NCBI GenBank assembly: GCA_021157815.1
Contig: JAGGVT010000156.1
Coordinates: 1-52,414, forward strand
From: a bacterium
GTDB taxonomy: Bacteria > JAJVIF01 > JAGGVT01
Direction: 5' to 3'
DNA length: 52,414 nucleotides
The number at the start of each line of letters is the position of its first letter. The stretch's first letter is position 1. A program made the translations under genes and the position numbers. The notes beneath the pieces were generated by a model. The model made no database searches, had not been told where the DNA came from, and saw only the letters and a list, made by a program, of their open reading frames with translations. Below are positions 1-7,243 of this stretch, piece after piece.

Positions 1-86
1 CCGTGCCTATTTCTAACTCCTCAATTTGGTTGTATTCGAGATATCTACAATTTTATAAATCCCGATTAACAGTGCTGTTTTAATTC

Positions 87-139
87 GTAACCCTGGAATT
101 CTTTCCCGGGAAAATCCCGGCAAGGGGTTGCCGGGTTAC
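87..139. repeat. Palindromic repeat, GTAACCC family
   Basis: Begins GTAACCCTGG and ends CCGGGTTAC, with internal CCCGGGAAAATCCCGG. It is one of several intergenic elements in this window with the same outer ends (also near 433, 31087, 32713 and 49401). It lies just 3' of the orphan HicB-like gene. No coding sequence overlaps it. Mobility is inferred only from its recurrence. Confidence 0.7.
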
Positions 140-142
140 ATA

Positions 143-304
143 TTACATATCCTCTATTCCGAAACTCTCTATATATAGTTCCACAGCCTCCAGAAGGTTG
201 ACTTGCGCTTCCTCGATTGTTTTACCCTGGCTGACCACACCCAGCTCCACGCATCGGGCGACATACCACTTTTTCTCTTTTGTAATCAAAGCCGTAAATT
301 TCAT
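143..304 (-). CDS. Orphan HicB-like antitoxin-type protein (53 aa)
   Basis: Small protein with the HicB-type partial RNase H-like fold: a beta-rich N-terminus (MKFTALITKEKKWYVARC), then SQGKTIEEAQVNLLEAVELY, the usual turn and helix. HicB proteins neutralise the HicA mRNA interferase and often repress their own operon. I chose the ATG at 304 because GGAGG lies 7 bases upstream; an in-frame ATG at 310 is too close to it. There is no HicA partner on either side, unlike the complete pair near 5009-5650, so this is an orphan or a leftover. A good promoter lies at 374-403. Function as an antitoxin is inferred from family resemblance only. Confidence 0.75.
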   Translation of the reverse strand: MKFTALITKEKKWYVARCVELGVVSQGKTIEEAQVNLLEAVELYIESFGIEDM

Positions 305-373
305 ATACATGCCTCCGGAAAACGGTTTTGTTATCCTTACGTTCAATCGTGTTATTGGTTATTGTACGTTCTT

Positions 374-403
374 AATATACTTCAGCTTTTGTCTAAAAAT
401 CAA
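374..403 (-). promoter_or_regulatory. Sigma70-type promoter for the orphan hicB-like gene
   Basis: On the minus strand TTGATT is followed after 18 bases by TATATT, placing the transcription start near 367 and leaving a ~60-base leader before the ATG at 304. The leader contains the near-direct repeat CAATAACCAATAAC, which could be a binding site. Assigned from consensus match only. Confidence 0.55.
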
Positions 404-432
404 GTTAGTTGCACTGAATGATGAATAAATTC

Positions 433-474
433 GTAACCCGGGAACTTTTCCCCGGCGAAGGGACGCCGGGTTAC
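433..474. repeat. Palindromic repeat, GTAACCC family
   Basis: Starts GTAACCCGGG and ends CGCCGGGTTAC, with internal TTCCCCGGCGAAGGGACGCC. Same ends as the element at 87-139. It sits in the ~340-base gap between the orphan hicB-like gene and the herA-like gene; that gap also holds the promoter at 374-403, the large inverted repeat at 495-567 and a terminator at 571-599. Confidence 0.7.
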
Positions 475-494
475 ATATTGGGAAAATCCCCTCT

Positions 495-567
495 TGGGAA
501 CGCGACTGTCTTGGTTGCCTTGTTGCTGAAGCGACAGGCTTTGCGACCGAGACGGTCGCGTTCCCAG
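495..567. repeat. Long imperfect inverted repeat (23-base arms)
   Basis: The left arm starts GGGAACGCGACTGTCT and the right arm ends AGACGGTCGCGTTCCC. Pairing over 23 bases has about three mismatches, with a ~25-base loop that contains GCTGAAGCGACAGGC. The arms differ from the GTAACCC family, so this is probably a different palindromic element. It could fold in RNA downstream of herA, but the cleaner terminator is at 571-599. Confidence 0.65.
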
Positions 568-570
568 AAA

Positions 571-599
571 TAAAAAAGCGCCAGGGATTAACTTGGCGC
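571..599 (-). terminator. Rho-independent terminator of the nurA-herA operon
   Basis: On the minus strand the hairpin GCGCCA...TGGCGC (6 base pairs, 10-base loop) is followed directly by TTTTTTAT. It lies about 45 bases past the herA-like stop codon, as expected for the end of that operon. Confidence 0.75.
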
Positions 600-643
600 G
601 TGGATTTATTTCGTTATTAATTGCAATATAAATATCCCGATAT

Positions 644-2413
644 TTAAAACTCGATCTCACGACCCTCCGACCTCGCGAACGCTGTTTCAGCGCCGAGGTC
701 ATCCTGCAGTGAATCGCCCTCGAGTACCTCATCCTCACTCGGAATATAGAGGTCGCCCGGGACACATGCCGGGAGCGGGAATGTGAAGAACAACGGCTGT
801 GTGAATTTCGCGTGTTTGAGAAGCAAAGTACCTCGCGGCACCGTACTCAGACGTGCTTTCAACTCGGGACTCAGCCAGCCGTAGATTTCATCTTTCAATT
901 CAGCGTAACCGGTTCGCCCATACATAAGAGTTGCAGCGTTATCTACAATCTGCTTGTCAACCTCGGATGCGAACTGCTCGATTCCGAATAGTGTTACGCC
1001 AAGAGAACGGCCGCGAGCGGCAAGGTGGATGAGGTCGGTTTTAATTGAACTGGCAAACGCGTCGCCGCGGGGAGCGAATTTATTCAGCTCGTCAACGAAC
1101 ACGATGATGTTGTCGAGATGCGCCTCGCCTTTTCTTGTTTCAAGCAATTCCTCAAGACGCCTGATAACCTTGTTGAATATGAGCCGCTGGCCGCGCTCGT
1201 TTATTCCCTGCATGTCTATTACGAAAATGTCCCCGTTTTTCAATTGCTCGACTGGAATATCAACCGGCTTGTCCTGCCCCATAGCGATGAGGCCATCGTA
1301 GAATAAGGGAAGACCGGACAGGTTCTTAACTGTTTTATAGAAAATATGTTTCGGATGCCCATGCCAGTTTGTATGTCGCGGGTCGTAAGTTGCCCGGCGT
1401 TCCTCTGCGAGCCATGCCATCAAACTGTCATAATCGTCAATGTCCTGTTTTTCGAGAACGGCCTGGATATCGACCCAGACAGCCTCGATAGCGTCATCCC
1501 ACGCCATGCGGTCAAATAGTACATTAATGTTGTCCTGGATTTCACCAATCGACCAGATGAAAGGTTCGACCTTGCCGTCTTTTCTGTTCGATATGACACG
1601 CGCCGCGCTTTTTCTATCGAAAGGCGCGAATATTCGCACGTTGCTAAACGGTTCGGGGTCGATTCCCATAATGTCATACATCTTGCGGCTTCTAACCGCC
1701 AGAGTATCATTTCCCCATAATGCCGGATTTGGTTTGTCGAAATAAAGAAGGTCCTTGCCCTTTACGTTGAATACCACAACGCCTATTTTACGGCCACGCT
1801 GCTCGGCACAGTATGTGAAAATCGATTTCAGAATGAACTCAACAACGGATGTTTTTGTTGCAAGGCCGGAAATTCCGCTTACATTCAGATGCGCCCCCTC
1901 AGGCCCCATAACGAAGGACTCATCAATAATCAACGATGTCATTTCACCATCACCGTTTTCAAAGACACCAATCGGAATACCCTTGTCTTCACCCTTGTAC
2001 TGGTCCATGCCCAATGCGTATTCGATGCCGTCGGGAGATGCGAAATAGACATCGCTTCGATGCACCGGACGCACTTTTCCAATCGTGTTGCCGATTGTTT
2101 CGCATTTTGCCAGCATGACCTCCTCGGGTTTGGTCGGCGGTTCAGCCTCTGGTGTGCCAAAGTCATGCGAAATATAGTCCATTAAAAAATCGTCCGTGTT
2201 CATGACAGACTGCATCGAGACTATAATTCCGAATGTGATGACACCATCCTCATCAACACAAGCCATCAGGTTTCCCAGCTCGACATTATTAGCATCGTGG
2301 CTGATCCAGAAATGAAATTCAGCCGTTGTGGATGGATATGTCTTTGTTGAGACCGTTTTCCCAATTACATTTTCGAGAAGATTCAAATACCTGGCATTCT
2401 CTTCTGTTATCAT
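644..2413 (-). CDS. herA: HerA/FtsK-type ATPase (DNA-end processing helicase/translocase)
   Basis: A 589-residue RecA-fold ATPase of the HerA (DUF87) type. HerA forms a hexamer that translocates DNA and works with the nuclease NurA on double-strand ends. Residues ~1-165 form the N-terminal barrel-like part. The P-loop is the variant GISGLATKTS (~180-189), which I recall as typical of a bacterial subgroup rather than a defect. Walker B is IIVFVDELNKFAP with Asp441 and Glu442; GRSLG and GIEQ follow, consistent with the arginine and sensor motifs. The start at 2413 has GAGG 7 bases upstream. The nurA-like gene ends 80 bases upstream on the same strand, and a terminator follows at 571-599. The ATPase assignment is firm; the repair role is inferred from the pairing. 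Confidence 0.88.
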   Translation of the reverse strand: MITEENARYLNLLENVIGKTVSTKTYPSTTAEFHFWISHDANNVELGNLMACVDEDGVITFGIIVSMQSVMNTDDFLMDYISHDFGTPEAEPPTKPEEVMLAKCETIGNTIGKVRPVHRSDVYFASPDGIEYALGMDQYKGEDKGIPIGVFENGDGEMTSLIIDESFVMGPEGAHLNVSGISGLATKTSVVEFILKSIFTYCAEQRGRKIGVVVFNVKGKDLLYFDKPNPALWGNDTLAVRSRKMYDIMGIDPEPFSNVRIFAPFDRKSAARVISNRKDGKVEPFIWSIGEIQDNINVLFDRMAWDDAIEAVWVDIQAVLEKQDIDDYDSLMAWLAEERRATYDPRHTNWHGHPKHIFYKTVKNLSGLPLFYDGLIAMGQDKPVDIPVEQLKNGDIFVIDMQGINERGQRLIFNKVIRRLEELLETRKGEAHLDNIIVFVDELNKFAPRGDAFASSIKTDLIHLAARGRSLGVTLFGIEQFASEVDKQIVDNAATLMYGRTGYAELKDEIYGWLSPELKARLSTVPRGTLLLKHAKFTQPLFFTFPLPACVPGDLYIPSEDEVLEGDSLQDDLGAETAFARSEGREIEF

Positions 2414-2493
2414 AATCTATACCTCAGAATTCATTTTTTCCTTTGTGATGCTTTTAATTTATTTAAATCCCCTGAGGGCATTCATAAATACAT

Positions 2494-3450
2494 TTAGAAA
2501 AATCGTAAAATCGAATTCTCATCAGTTGTTTGTATATTAAGAAAAACCCGGGCGGTAATCAACGGATATAACCGCCAGTTCTCCTTTTCGGAATGCGGAT
2601 GTATCGGATATCGCTCGGCAAGTATCCCGGAACTGATTACCGTGATCTTGCTTTCCATGTCATCGGTGTTTACAAGCGAATTTTCGATTTTAATAATTCC
2701 CCAGCTTGGGCCTTTTCTGATATCGGAGTACATTCTAAGATGCCAGAAATAACCGTTTCCATTTGCGCCAATCTTAAACGGCGCGCCGACTTCATCCTCG
2801 CCAAGCCCAAGGCTGGCCTCTTCCTCAATTGGAGTCAGTTCCGGATTATTGTAAATCCCAATCCAGTTTCCATACTTAAGAATATCCTCTGACGGCCTTA
2901 GTGAGCCATCCACAAGAATCATGTGATCCTCATCACCGATTAATTCCGCATAGGTTAAAAAGACACTTTCCTTGACATCCGCAAGGATATCCATGATGCG
3001 AGTCGCGGCGCTGTCGCAAATTCCCAGATATGAATCGGATATTGGATACCGCTCAATATCAAGCCCCGATTCGATATGGGCATCCACAATCTCATCGCTG
3101 CCGTCAACGCCGTCCGGGACAAGCACAACCTCACGAATTATCGGTGCAAAAAACGGCTGCATCTGCCCGTTGTTTCGTGCCAGAACTCCGGATGTTACAA
3201 TCGCGTACAGAATTGGAAGCGACGGGGCATCCTCTCGTGGGATATGGCCAATAATGTATGCTCGTGCCAAAGCGCCCTGAAAGAAGACAAACTCCGTCGG
3301 TTCGAATTTCCTGTTACCGGGTTTTAAATCCATCATTTCAGGAGGGGGAGCATCAGAATTTCCCGAGGTTTTAAGCTCGAAAATCTCCGGTGATGGAATC
3401 CCGCCAAGTGATACCAGAAGGTTATTCGTTAGTCGTAAATATTCGCTCAT
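2494..3450 (-). CDS. nurA: NurA-like domain protein, probable HerA partner
   Basis: A ~318-residue protein with features of the NurA nuclease family: MILVDGSLRPSED in mid-protein and a C-terminal block with AERYPIHPHSEKENWRLYP. NurA resects DNA ends together with HerA, and the next gene on this strand is herA-like. The family's N-terminal DGS-type acidic motif is not obvious (FFQGAL stands in a plausible position), and the YP-x(5)-AH type histidine motif is not conserved after RLYPLITARVF, so nuclease activity is uncertain. I chose ATG 3450 (MSEYLRL); ATG 3474 is an alternative, and neither has a strong ribosome site. A good promoter lies at 3578-3606. The NurA call depends largely on context plus the two motifs. 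Confidence 0.68.
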   Translation of the reverse strand: MSEYLRLTNNLLVSLGGIPSPEIFELKTSGNSDAPPPEMMDLKPGNRKFEPTEFVFFQGALARAYIIGHIPREDAPSLPILYAIVTSGVLARNNGQMQPFFAPIIREVVLVPDGVDGSDEIVDAHIESGLDIERYPISDSYLGICDSAATRIMDILADVKESVFLTYAELIGDEDHMILVDGSLRPSEDILKYGNWIGIYNNPELTPIEEEASLGLGEDEVGAPFKIGANGNGYFWHLRMYSDIRKGPSWGIIKIENSLVNTDDMESKITVISSGILAERYPIHPHSEKENWRLYPLITARVFLNIQTTDENSILRFF

Positions 3451-3534
3451 TGATTTTAAGACTCTGCAAAACATCGACCGGCGATGCAGTCAGCCGGGTT
3501 GTTAAAGGTAAAAAAGATAAAGCTCAATCACGAC

Positions 3535-3567
3535 GCATGACAATCATGCAAATTGCGCTAAGCGCAA
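3535..3567. promoter_or_regulatory. Two dyads just downstream of the nurA-herA promoter
   Basis: GCATGACAATCATGC (3535-3549, 6-3-6 dyad) and TTGCGCTAAGCGCAA (3553-3567, perfect 7-1-7 dyad) lie where transcription from the 3578-3606 promoter would begin. Such sites can be repressor operators; as RNA they could also be short hairpins in the leader. No regulator can be named. Confidence 0.45.
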
Positions 3568-3577
3568 AAGCTGTATG

Positions 3578-3606
3578 ATTTTACAGGATTTGAAGTGGGA
3601 TTTCAA
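3578..3606 (-). promoter_or_regulatory. Promoter of the nurA-herA operon
   Basis: On the minus strand TTGAAA is followed after exactly 17 bases by TAAAAT. The start point would be near 3571, ~120 bases before the ATG at 3450. Consensus match only. Confidence 0.65.
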
Positions 3607-3771
3607 TCAGGAATTGGGGGTAAAGTTGATTTCGTGGCGGATGTGGTACGTTGGAAATCCTGAGCGTGGTCGAAGGGCAGACGGTATCGACCCCGTCTCG
3701 GGGCGCATGGGGAGATTGGCTGGCACTTGGGCTGACATTTAAGATAAGAAGAAAATTGAGACATGGATAAT

Positions 3772-3984
3772 TTAAGTCTCAGTTTTTAAGGGAACAGATT
3801 TGGAATAATAACGATAGATGAATTTGAAAGCAAGATAAAGCCCTACAACTGGAATCAAAGATAAAAAGGCATATAGAAATCCCAATAATACTTCCATGAA
3901 TGATTTAATCTTGATTGCTAATATAATGCCTAATACAATTGACGGAAAAAAATAAATTGATGTAATGGATATGAAAAGTCCCAT
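3772..3984 (-). CDS. Small two-helix membrane protein, unknown function (70 aa)
   Basis: The 70-residue product is mostly hydrophobic with two likely membrane segments (about residues 2-22 and 31-55) and a basic, polar tail ending SKSVPLKTET. I do not recognise a family. It begins 24 bases after the stop of the 39-residue membrane protein at 4009-4128 on the same strand, so the two may be co-transcribed. No clear Shine-Dalgarno site precedes the ATG, which lowers confidence. The surrounding 3640-3760 stretch has no gene; it contains a GC-rich hairpin around GACCCCGTCTCGGGGC. Confidence 0.45.
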   Translation of the reverse strand: MGLFISITSIYFFPSIVLGIILAIKIKSFMEVLLGFLYAFLSLIPVVGLYLAFKFIYRYYSKSVPLKTET

Positions 3985-4008
3985 AAAAAAGTTAATATGA
4001 AAAAGGTA

Positions 4009-4128
4009 TTAAATTTTGAAAGGTTTGGGTATAGATGACAAACTTGAGATTAATGCGATACCTATGAAAATAAACCACAATGTTAATGCTTTTCTATAGA
4101 TAATATCTTCACTCTTCACATTTACCAT
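4009..4128 (-). CDS. Tiny single-pass membrane protein, unknown function (39 aa)
   Basis: An ATG at 4128 is preceded by an excellent ribosome site, GGAGA six bases upstream. The product starts MVNVKSEDIIYRKALTLW, continues into a single hydrophobic segment (FIFIGIALISSL) and ends IPKPFKI before TAA at 4009. It is too short for usual gene finders. A weak promoter candidate (TTGATT-17-TACTCT, 4195-4167 on the minus strand) lies upstream. It is followed 24 bases later by another small membrane protein. The family is unknown; evidence is the ribosome site, the membrane segment and the gene pairing. Confidence 0.5.
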   Translation of the reverse strand: MVNVKSEDIIYRKALTLWFIFIGIALISSLSSIPKPFKI

Positions 4129-4580
4129 TTCTCGTCTCCTTGGACTACTGTCTTGTCAGCGTTGTAAGAGTATCATTTATCATTGTTTTAATCAAGATGA
4201 TAGAATATAATCAGGTGTTAATAACCTTCTGGCAAGTCCTGAGGGTGACAAGATGTTCACAAAACCTGAGAAAGAGGTGAAACAAAAACTGGAACCAAGT
4301 TATACTTCCCAGGAGAAGTCTAGAAAAAGGGGATAGCGGCTTTTACAGCATTATATTGGCGTAGCGTTAATGAATCGTTATAAAAGGCGCTGTTTTCTTT
4401 AAAAGACTGGTTTTTTTGCAAATCAAAGGATGTTTTGATATACTCAGAAAGCATCTTAAGTAATAATCTTGACCAATGCTAATTATAGAAGGGGTTGGTC
4501 TAAGTGTATTATAAGAAATGGTTTGCATGCATATCACAGAATCTAAATCAGATTTTGCAAATTCGAAATAATAATATAAG
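4129..4580. other. Gap with no convincing gene
   Basis: This ~450-base stretch is AT-rich. It carries the weak promoter candidate for the small membrane protein gene (4167-4195, minus strand) and a 27-codon plus-strand reading frame at 4253-4336 that vaguely resembles part of a methionine sulfoxide reductase B. Minus-strand sequence next to the palindrome at 4583 reads NLYYYFEFAKSDLDSVI, which may be the decayed continuation of the GIY-YIG gene. Confidence 0.4.
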
Positions 4581-4796
4581 TTAAAGGGGACAGGCACCTT
4601 TATTGACCTCGTTCCTGCATCTTTTTCCTTGGTAGCAAATAAAGGTGCCTGTCCCCTTTATCGAGTGCTTTTTTGTGAAACCGTCCGCTAGACCATTCTT
4701 GTGCTGGTACACTCGTTTTATTAGATCGGATGTGAGTCCTATGTATAGTGTTCCTCTTTCTCTGCTTGCGAGGATGTAGATGTAGAATTGTTTCAT
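4581..4796 (-). pseudogene. GIY-YIG endonuclease gene interrupted by a palindromic element
   Basis: The reading frame from ATG 4796 begins MKQFYIYILASRERGTLYIG and runs through LTSDLIKRVYQHKNG...FTKKHS. This is the N-terminal half of a single-domain GIY-YIG (UPF0213/YhbQ-like) endonuclease, normally ~80-100 residues with a C-terminal REKQIKxW-type helix. The protein goes wrong exactly where the 77-base palindrome at 4583-4659 begins: the remaining residues (GTGTFICYQ...) are translated repeat. The distal part is lost or lies decayed beyond the element. Only the truncated N-terminus is intact, so I call it a pseudogene. An in-frame upstream extension to 4964 reads through repeats and is not coding. 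Confidence 0.75.
4583..4659. repeat. GGGACAGGCACCT inverted repeat inserted in the GIY-YIG gene
   Basis: Perfect 22-base arms: AAAGGGGACAGGCACCTTTA at the left and its complement at the right, with a ~33-base middle. The core GGGACAGNNACCT recurs in the element at 37597-37693. From general knowledge, this core is common near REP-associated Y1 transposases, so these may be non-autonomous copies moved in trans; no transposase is visible here. Confidence 0.8.
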
Positions 4797-4836
4797 AGTG
4801 AATATTATCGCATATTTGGAATTAGAAGAAAAATGG

Positions 4837-4856
4837 ATTCCCGCTTTCGCGGGAAT
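4837..4856. repeat. ATTCCCGC hairpin repeat
   Basis: ATTCCCGC-TTTC-GCGGGAAT, followed by GACGGGGG. Short repeats of this form are dispersed in many bacterial genomes. Here it lies upstream of the broken GIY-YIG gene among other repeat debris, including GGTACCGGTTACGAATTTAC at 4885 and GGTACCGGGTACAAATTTAC at 4985. Confidence 0.65.
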
Positions 4857-5008
4857 GACGGGGGTTTTCAACCTTGTGTAATTGGTACCGGTTACGAATT
4901 TACGAATTAATATGCAACCCGGCGACGCCTTGCCGGGCGAAGACAAAATACGACTAAAGCCCATAGATGCGTCCCCGAATTAATCGGTACCGGGTACAAA
5001 TTTACGAA

Positions 5009-5272
5009 TTAAAGAGCCCTTAATATTTCAAGAAATTCCTCGACGTTTGATTCTGCTTTTCGAATCAGGCTTTTTATCAGCGATGGTTGAAGTTCTTTGT
5101 TGTGGAAGGGGATAGCAAGGTTTAACAACTTTTGAGGATGGTTATATACTTTATGTGAGCCATGTTGCGTGGTTAATTCATAGCCCATTTTCTCAAAAAC
5201 CATTGCAACCAACTCAGGCTTGACAGGTTTGAGAATTTTGCTTCCCGATGGTTTTTTCTTTCGAGCTATCAT
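5009..5272 (-). CDS. hicA: HicA-type mRNA interferase toxin
   Basis: 87-residue protein of the HicA (YcfA) family, a double-stranded-RNA-binding-like fold that cleaves mRNA when free of HicB. The key motif GSHKVYNHP (around residues 37-45) carries the expected glycine, serine and catalytic histidine; KPELVAMVFEKMGYEL before it and LAIPFHNKELQPSLIKSLIRKA after it match the family layout. An N-terminal basic tail (MIARKKKPSGSK) is somewhat long. The gene starts 3 bases after the hicB stop codon, so the pair is translationally linked, antitoxin first. The identification is strong; toxicity is not shown. Confidence 0.88.
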   Translation of the reverse strand: MIARKKKPSGSKILKPVKPELVAMVFEKMGYELTTQHGSHKVYNHPQKLLNLAIPFHNKELQPSLIKSLIRKAESNVEEFLEILRAL

Positions 5273-5275
5273 CGA

Positions 5276-5650
5276 TTATGCTGTAATGGAGGTTTCCTTT
5301 AAAAGTGGGAAGTGGCTTTTGACGGGTAATGGATTGGTTCCTTCGTCGTATGTGGCGGGTTGTTTATAGTAATTGCGGTTGGGGATGTTGATTTTCTCTT
5401 TAGTAAAGCCCAATTCAACCAGCATTTCATCAATCTTGCCGGCGCTGATTGCATCGATCAAAGTTGCAATTATCATATTCGCGAGATTGTTCATGGCTTC
5501 CGTGCGTGATTCTCCCTGGTCAATAAGCCTTAATTCAGTGCATTCGGCAAAGAACCAGCCATCCTCTTCCGAGTAGCTGCATGATAGAACAGCCTCAACA
5601 ATTCGGAAATTCCAGTCAATGAAAATATATGAATGATCTGATACAGCCAT
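5276..5650 (-). CDS. hicB: HicB-type antitoxin
   Basis: 124-residue protein with the HicB fold: SCSYSEEDGWFFAECTELRL, then DQGESRTEAMNNLANMIIATL. It should bind and block HicA, encoded immediately downstream. The C-terminal ~40 residues are not an obvious ribbon-helix-helix or helix-turn-helix domain, so autorepression cannot be read from the sequence. AGGTGA precedes the ATG at 5650. A perfect TATAAT (minus strand, 5686-5691) stands 36 bases upstream, with a poor -35 (TTCATT at a 16-base spacing). It overlaps no other gene and forms a two-gene unit with hicA. Confidence 0.82.
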   Translation of the reverse strand: MAVSDHSYIFIDWNFRIVEAVLSCSYSEEDGWFFAECTELRLIDQGESRTEAMNNLANMIIATLIDAISAGKIDEMLVELGFTKEKINIPNRNYYKQPATYDEGTNPLPVKSHFPLLKETSITA

Positions 5651-5766
5651 GTTTCACCTGATGTTTATAAATATCGACATTTTACATTATACCATTATTC
5701 AACATTTAATGAATTAATTCGTACCGGGTACAAATTAATCAATGACAGTAATCCTCTTTTATCGCT

Positions 5767-5795
5767 TTGATTTATCCGCGACTTCATCATATACT
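5767..5795 (+). promoter_or_regulatory. Promoter of the membrane protein/glycosyltransferase unit
   Basis: TTGATT is separated by 17 bases from TATACT, with a start point expected near 5803, about 40 bases before the ATG at 5841. Confidence 0.6.
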
Positions 5796-5840
5796 TTCAT
5801 ATTCGTTTTATCGCGTTAAGTTGATGCGTGCGAATCGTTC

Positions 5841-7235
5841 ATGATGAAAAGACAGCTTATTATAATACTGGTGATTAACGCTATCGCTCTTGCGGTGCTG
5901 GGGAATCATGGGCCCACGACAACGCGCGAGGCGCTGGGGCTTTTCGCGATGGCGAATATCGCTGACAGCCGGACGGTGGTTCTGCCGTCGGCGTTTGGGC
6001 ATTATCAGGAAGCTGTTAAAATTGATAATGACAAATATCTCGCGCCGCAGCCTTTATGGCAGCAGATTGGCGGTTCGATTTCATATGAAATTGCGAAAGT
6101 GTTTTTCGGCGTTGAGCATGACTGGGATGGCCTTCGGCGATTCTACAGGATTGCATCGTACCTGGGCAACCTGATAGCATCGACGATGCTGATAATCCTG
6201 TTCGCACGAGCACTGGAGGTCAAGGGTGTCAGGGGAAAGGAGATTCTTCTGATGCTTGTCCCGCTGGCATTTTTCAGCCTTGTTTTTACCGCCGGCATGG
6301 TTCTGCAGGTTCATCTTTTTGTCGCGGCGCTTTGTTTCTGGGCGCTTCATGAGATCAACACGGGAGTTTACAGGATTAATCGCGATTTGCCGTCCTGGAA
6401 ATCGTTCATTTTAGCCGGAGTTCTTCTGGCGTTTGCCGGATGCCTGTCCATTCCCGCAATAGGCGTAGGGGTTGGTTTTCTCGCGATGTTCATCACGCAG
6501 AAAGATAAACGATTCGCGCGCGCGGTTGTGAACATGATCGTTGGAGCGCTGATTCCGATTATTCTCACAGCGATTGTAATCGCGATTTTCTCCAAACAGG
6601 TTGGCGGATTCATCCCTCCATGGCCTGAGGCGGTGGTGAGGGGCGATGACAGTCCGGGTGCGGTTATCAGATACTTCTTCCATTCAACAATTGGATTCAA
6701 CGGTTTCTTTCTATATTGCCCGTTGGCGCTGATTGGAGTTCTGTCGCTAGTGAAGAGATTGAATCATTTCCAGAGGCTGGCTGAAAAGAAAAAGAAACTC
6801 GATCACTACGCGCGCGGGCAGTCATTGATAGCGATGTCGGTTTACTGGGGCGGAATTCTCAGCCTTGTCCTGTTCTGGCTCGCGGCATTGATGAACGGTA
6901 TTCCGCCAAATTTCACACCGGAACATCTCCAGATGGCGTCAATTAAAATCGGCGGAAGTTCAATCGCGCTGGCATCAAATCTGCGCTCCTACGGCACCAT
7001 GCAGCTTCTGTTTCTCCTTCCGCTTCTGCATTATTTCAACCTTCACATTTTCAAGGAGCGTCCATTTGCCAAATTCAAGGTGTTCTATCATGAAGCTGTT
7101 AGGATTGGCGCTCTTGTCGCGATTGTCGGGCTGGCATCGCCGGCAGGAGGGTATCTGGTGCCGTTTATCTGGTCGCTGAACCAGATTGCGCTGTCGGTGA
7201 CATCGTATTTCCCGATGGGGACGTTGTTGTGGTGA
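5841..7235 (+). CDS. Polytopic membrane protein, possibly GT-C-type glycosyltransferase
   Basis: 464 residues with roughly ten hydrophobic segments (for example IIILVINAIALAVL at the N-terminus and MLIILFARAL near residue 115). The first external loop carries TTTREALGLFAMANIADSRT and a long segment before the second helix, as in GT-C enzymes that use polyprenol-linked sugars. No clear DxD or other catalytic motif is visible, so the enzyme class is a guess from topology and from the next gene, a polyprenol-phosphate mannose synthase type that starts 9 bases after this stop codon. Such pairs make a lipid-linked sugar and transfer it outside the membrane. No Shine-Dalgarno site is obvious before the ATG at 5841. 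Confidence 0.6.
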   Translation: MMKRQLIIILVINAIALAVLGNHGPTTTREALGLFAMANIADSRTVVLPSAFGHYQEAVKIDNDKYLAPQPLWQQIGGSISYEIAKVFFGVEHDWDGLRRFYRIASYLGNLIASTMLIILFARALEVKGVRGKEILLMLVPLAFFSLVFTAGMVLQVHLFVAALCFWALHEINTGVYRINRDLPSWKSFILAGVLLAFAGCLSIPAIGVGVGFLAMFITQKDKRFARAVVNMIVGALIPIILTAIVIAIFSKQVGGFIPPWPEAVVRGDDSPGAVIRYFFHSTIGFNGFFLYCPLALIGVLSLVKRLNHFQRLAEKKKKLDHYARGQSLIAMSVYWGGILSLVLFWLAALMNGIPPNFTPEHLQMASIKIGGSSIALASNLRSYGTMQLLFLLPLLHYFNLHIFKERPFAKFKVFYHEAVRIGALVAIVGLASPAGGYLVPFIWSLNQIALSVTSYFPMGTLLW

Positions 7236-7243
7236 TGGTATAA

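Noticed and set aside
3640-3700. TCCTGAGCGTGGTCGAAGG as a regulatory site
   Set aside because: It resembles a very common dispersed repeat (TTCGACAGGCTCAGG-like), so I did not annotate it as a regulator site.
4253-4336. 27-codon frame that recalls a methionine sulfoxide reductase B segment
   Set aside because: Resemblance to KPxxxELKxKLTPxQYxVTQ is loose, there is no rest of the protein, and short chance matches are likely.
4797-4964. In-frame upstream extension of the GIY-YIG gene
   Set aside because: The added sequence is read through palindromic repeats; the domain begins at MKQFYIYIL and the rest has no support.
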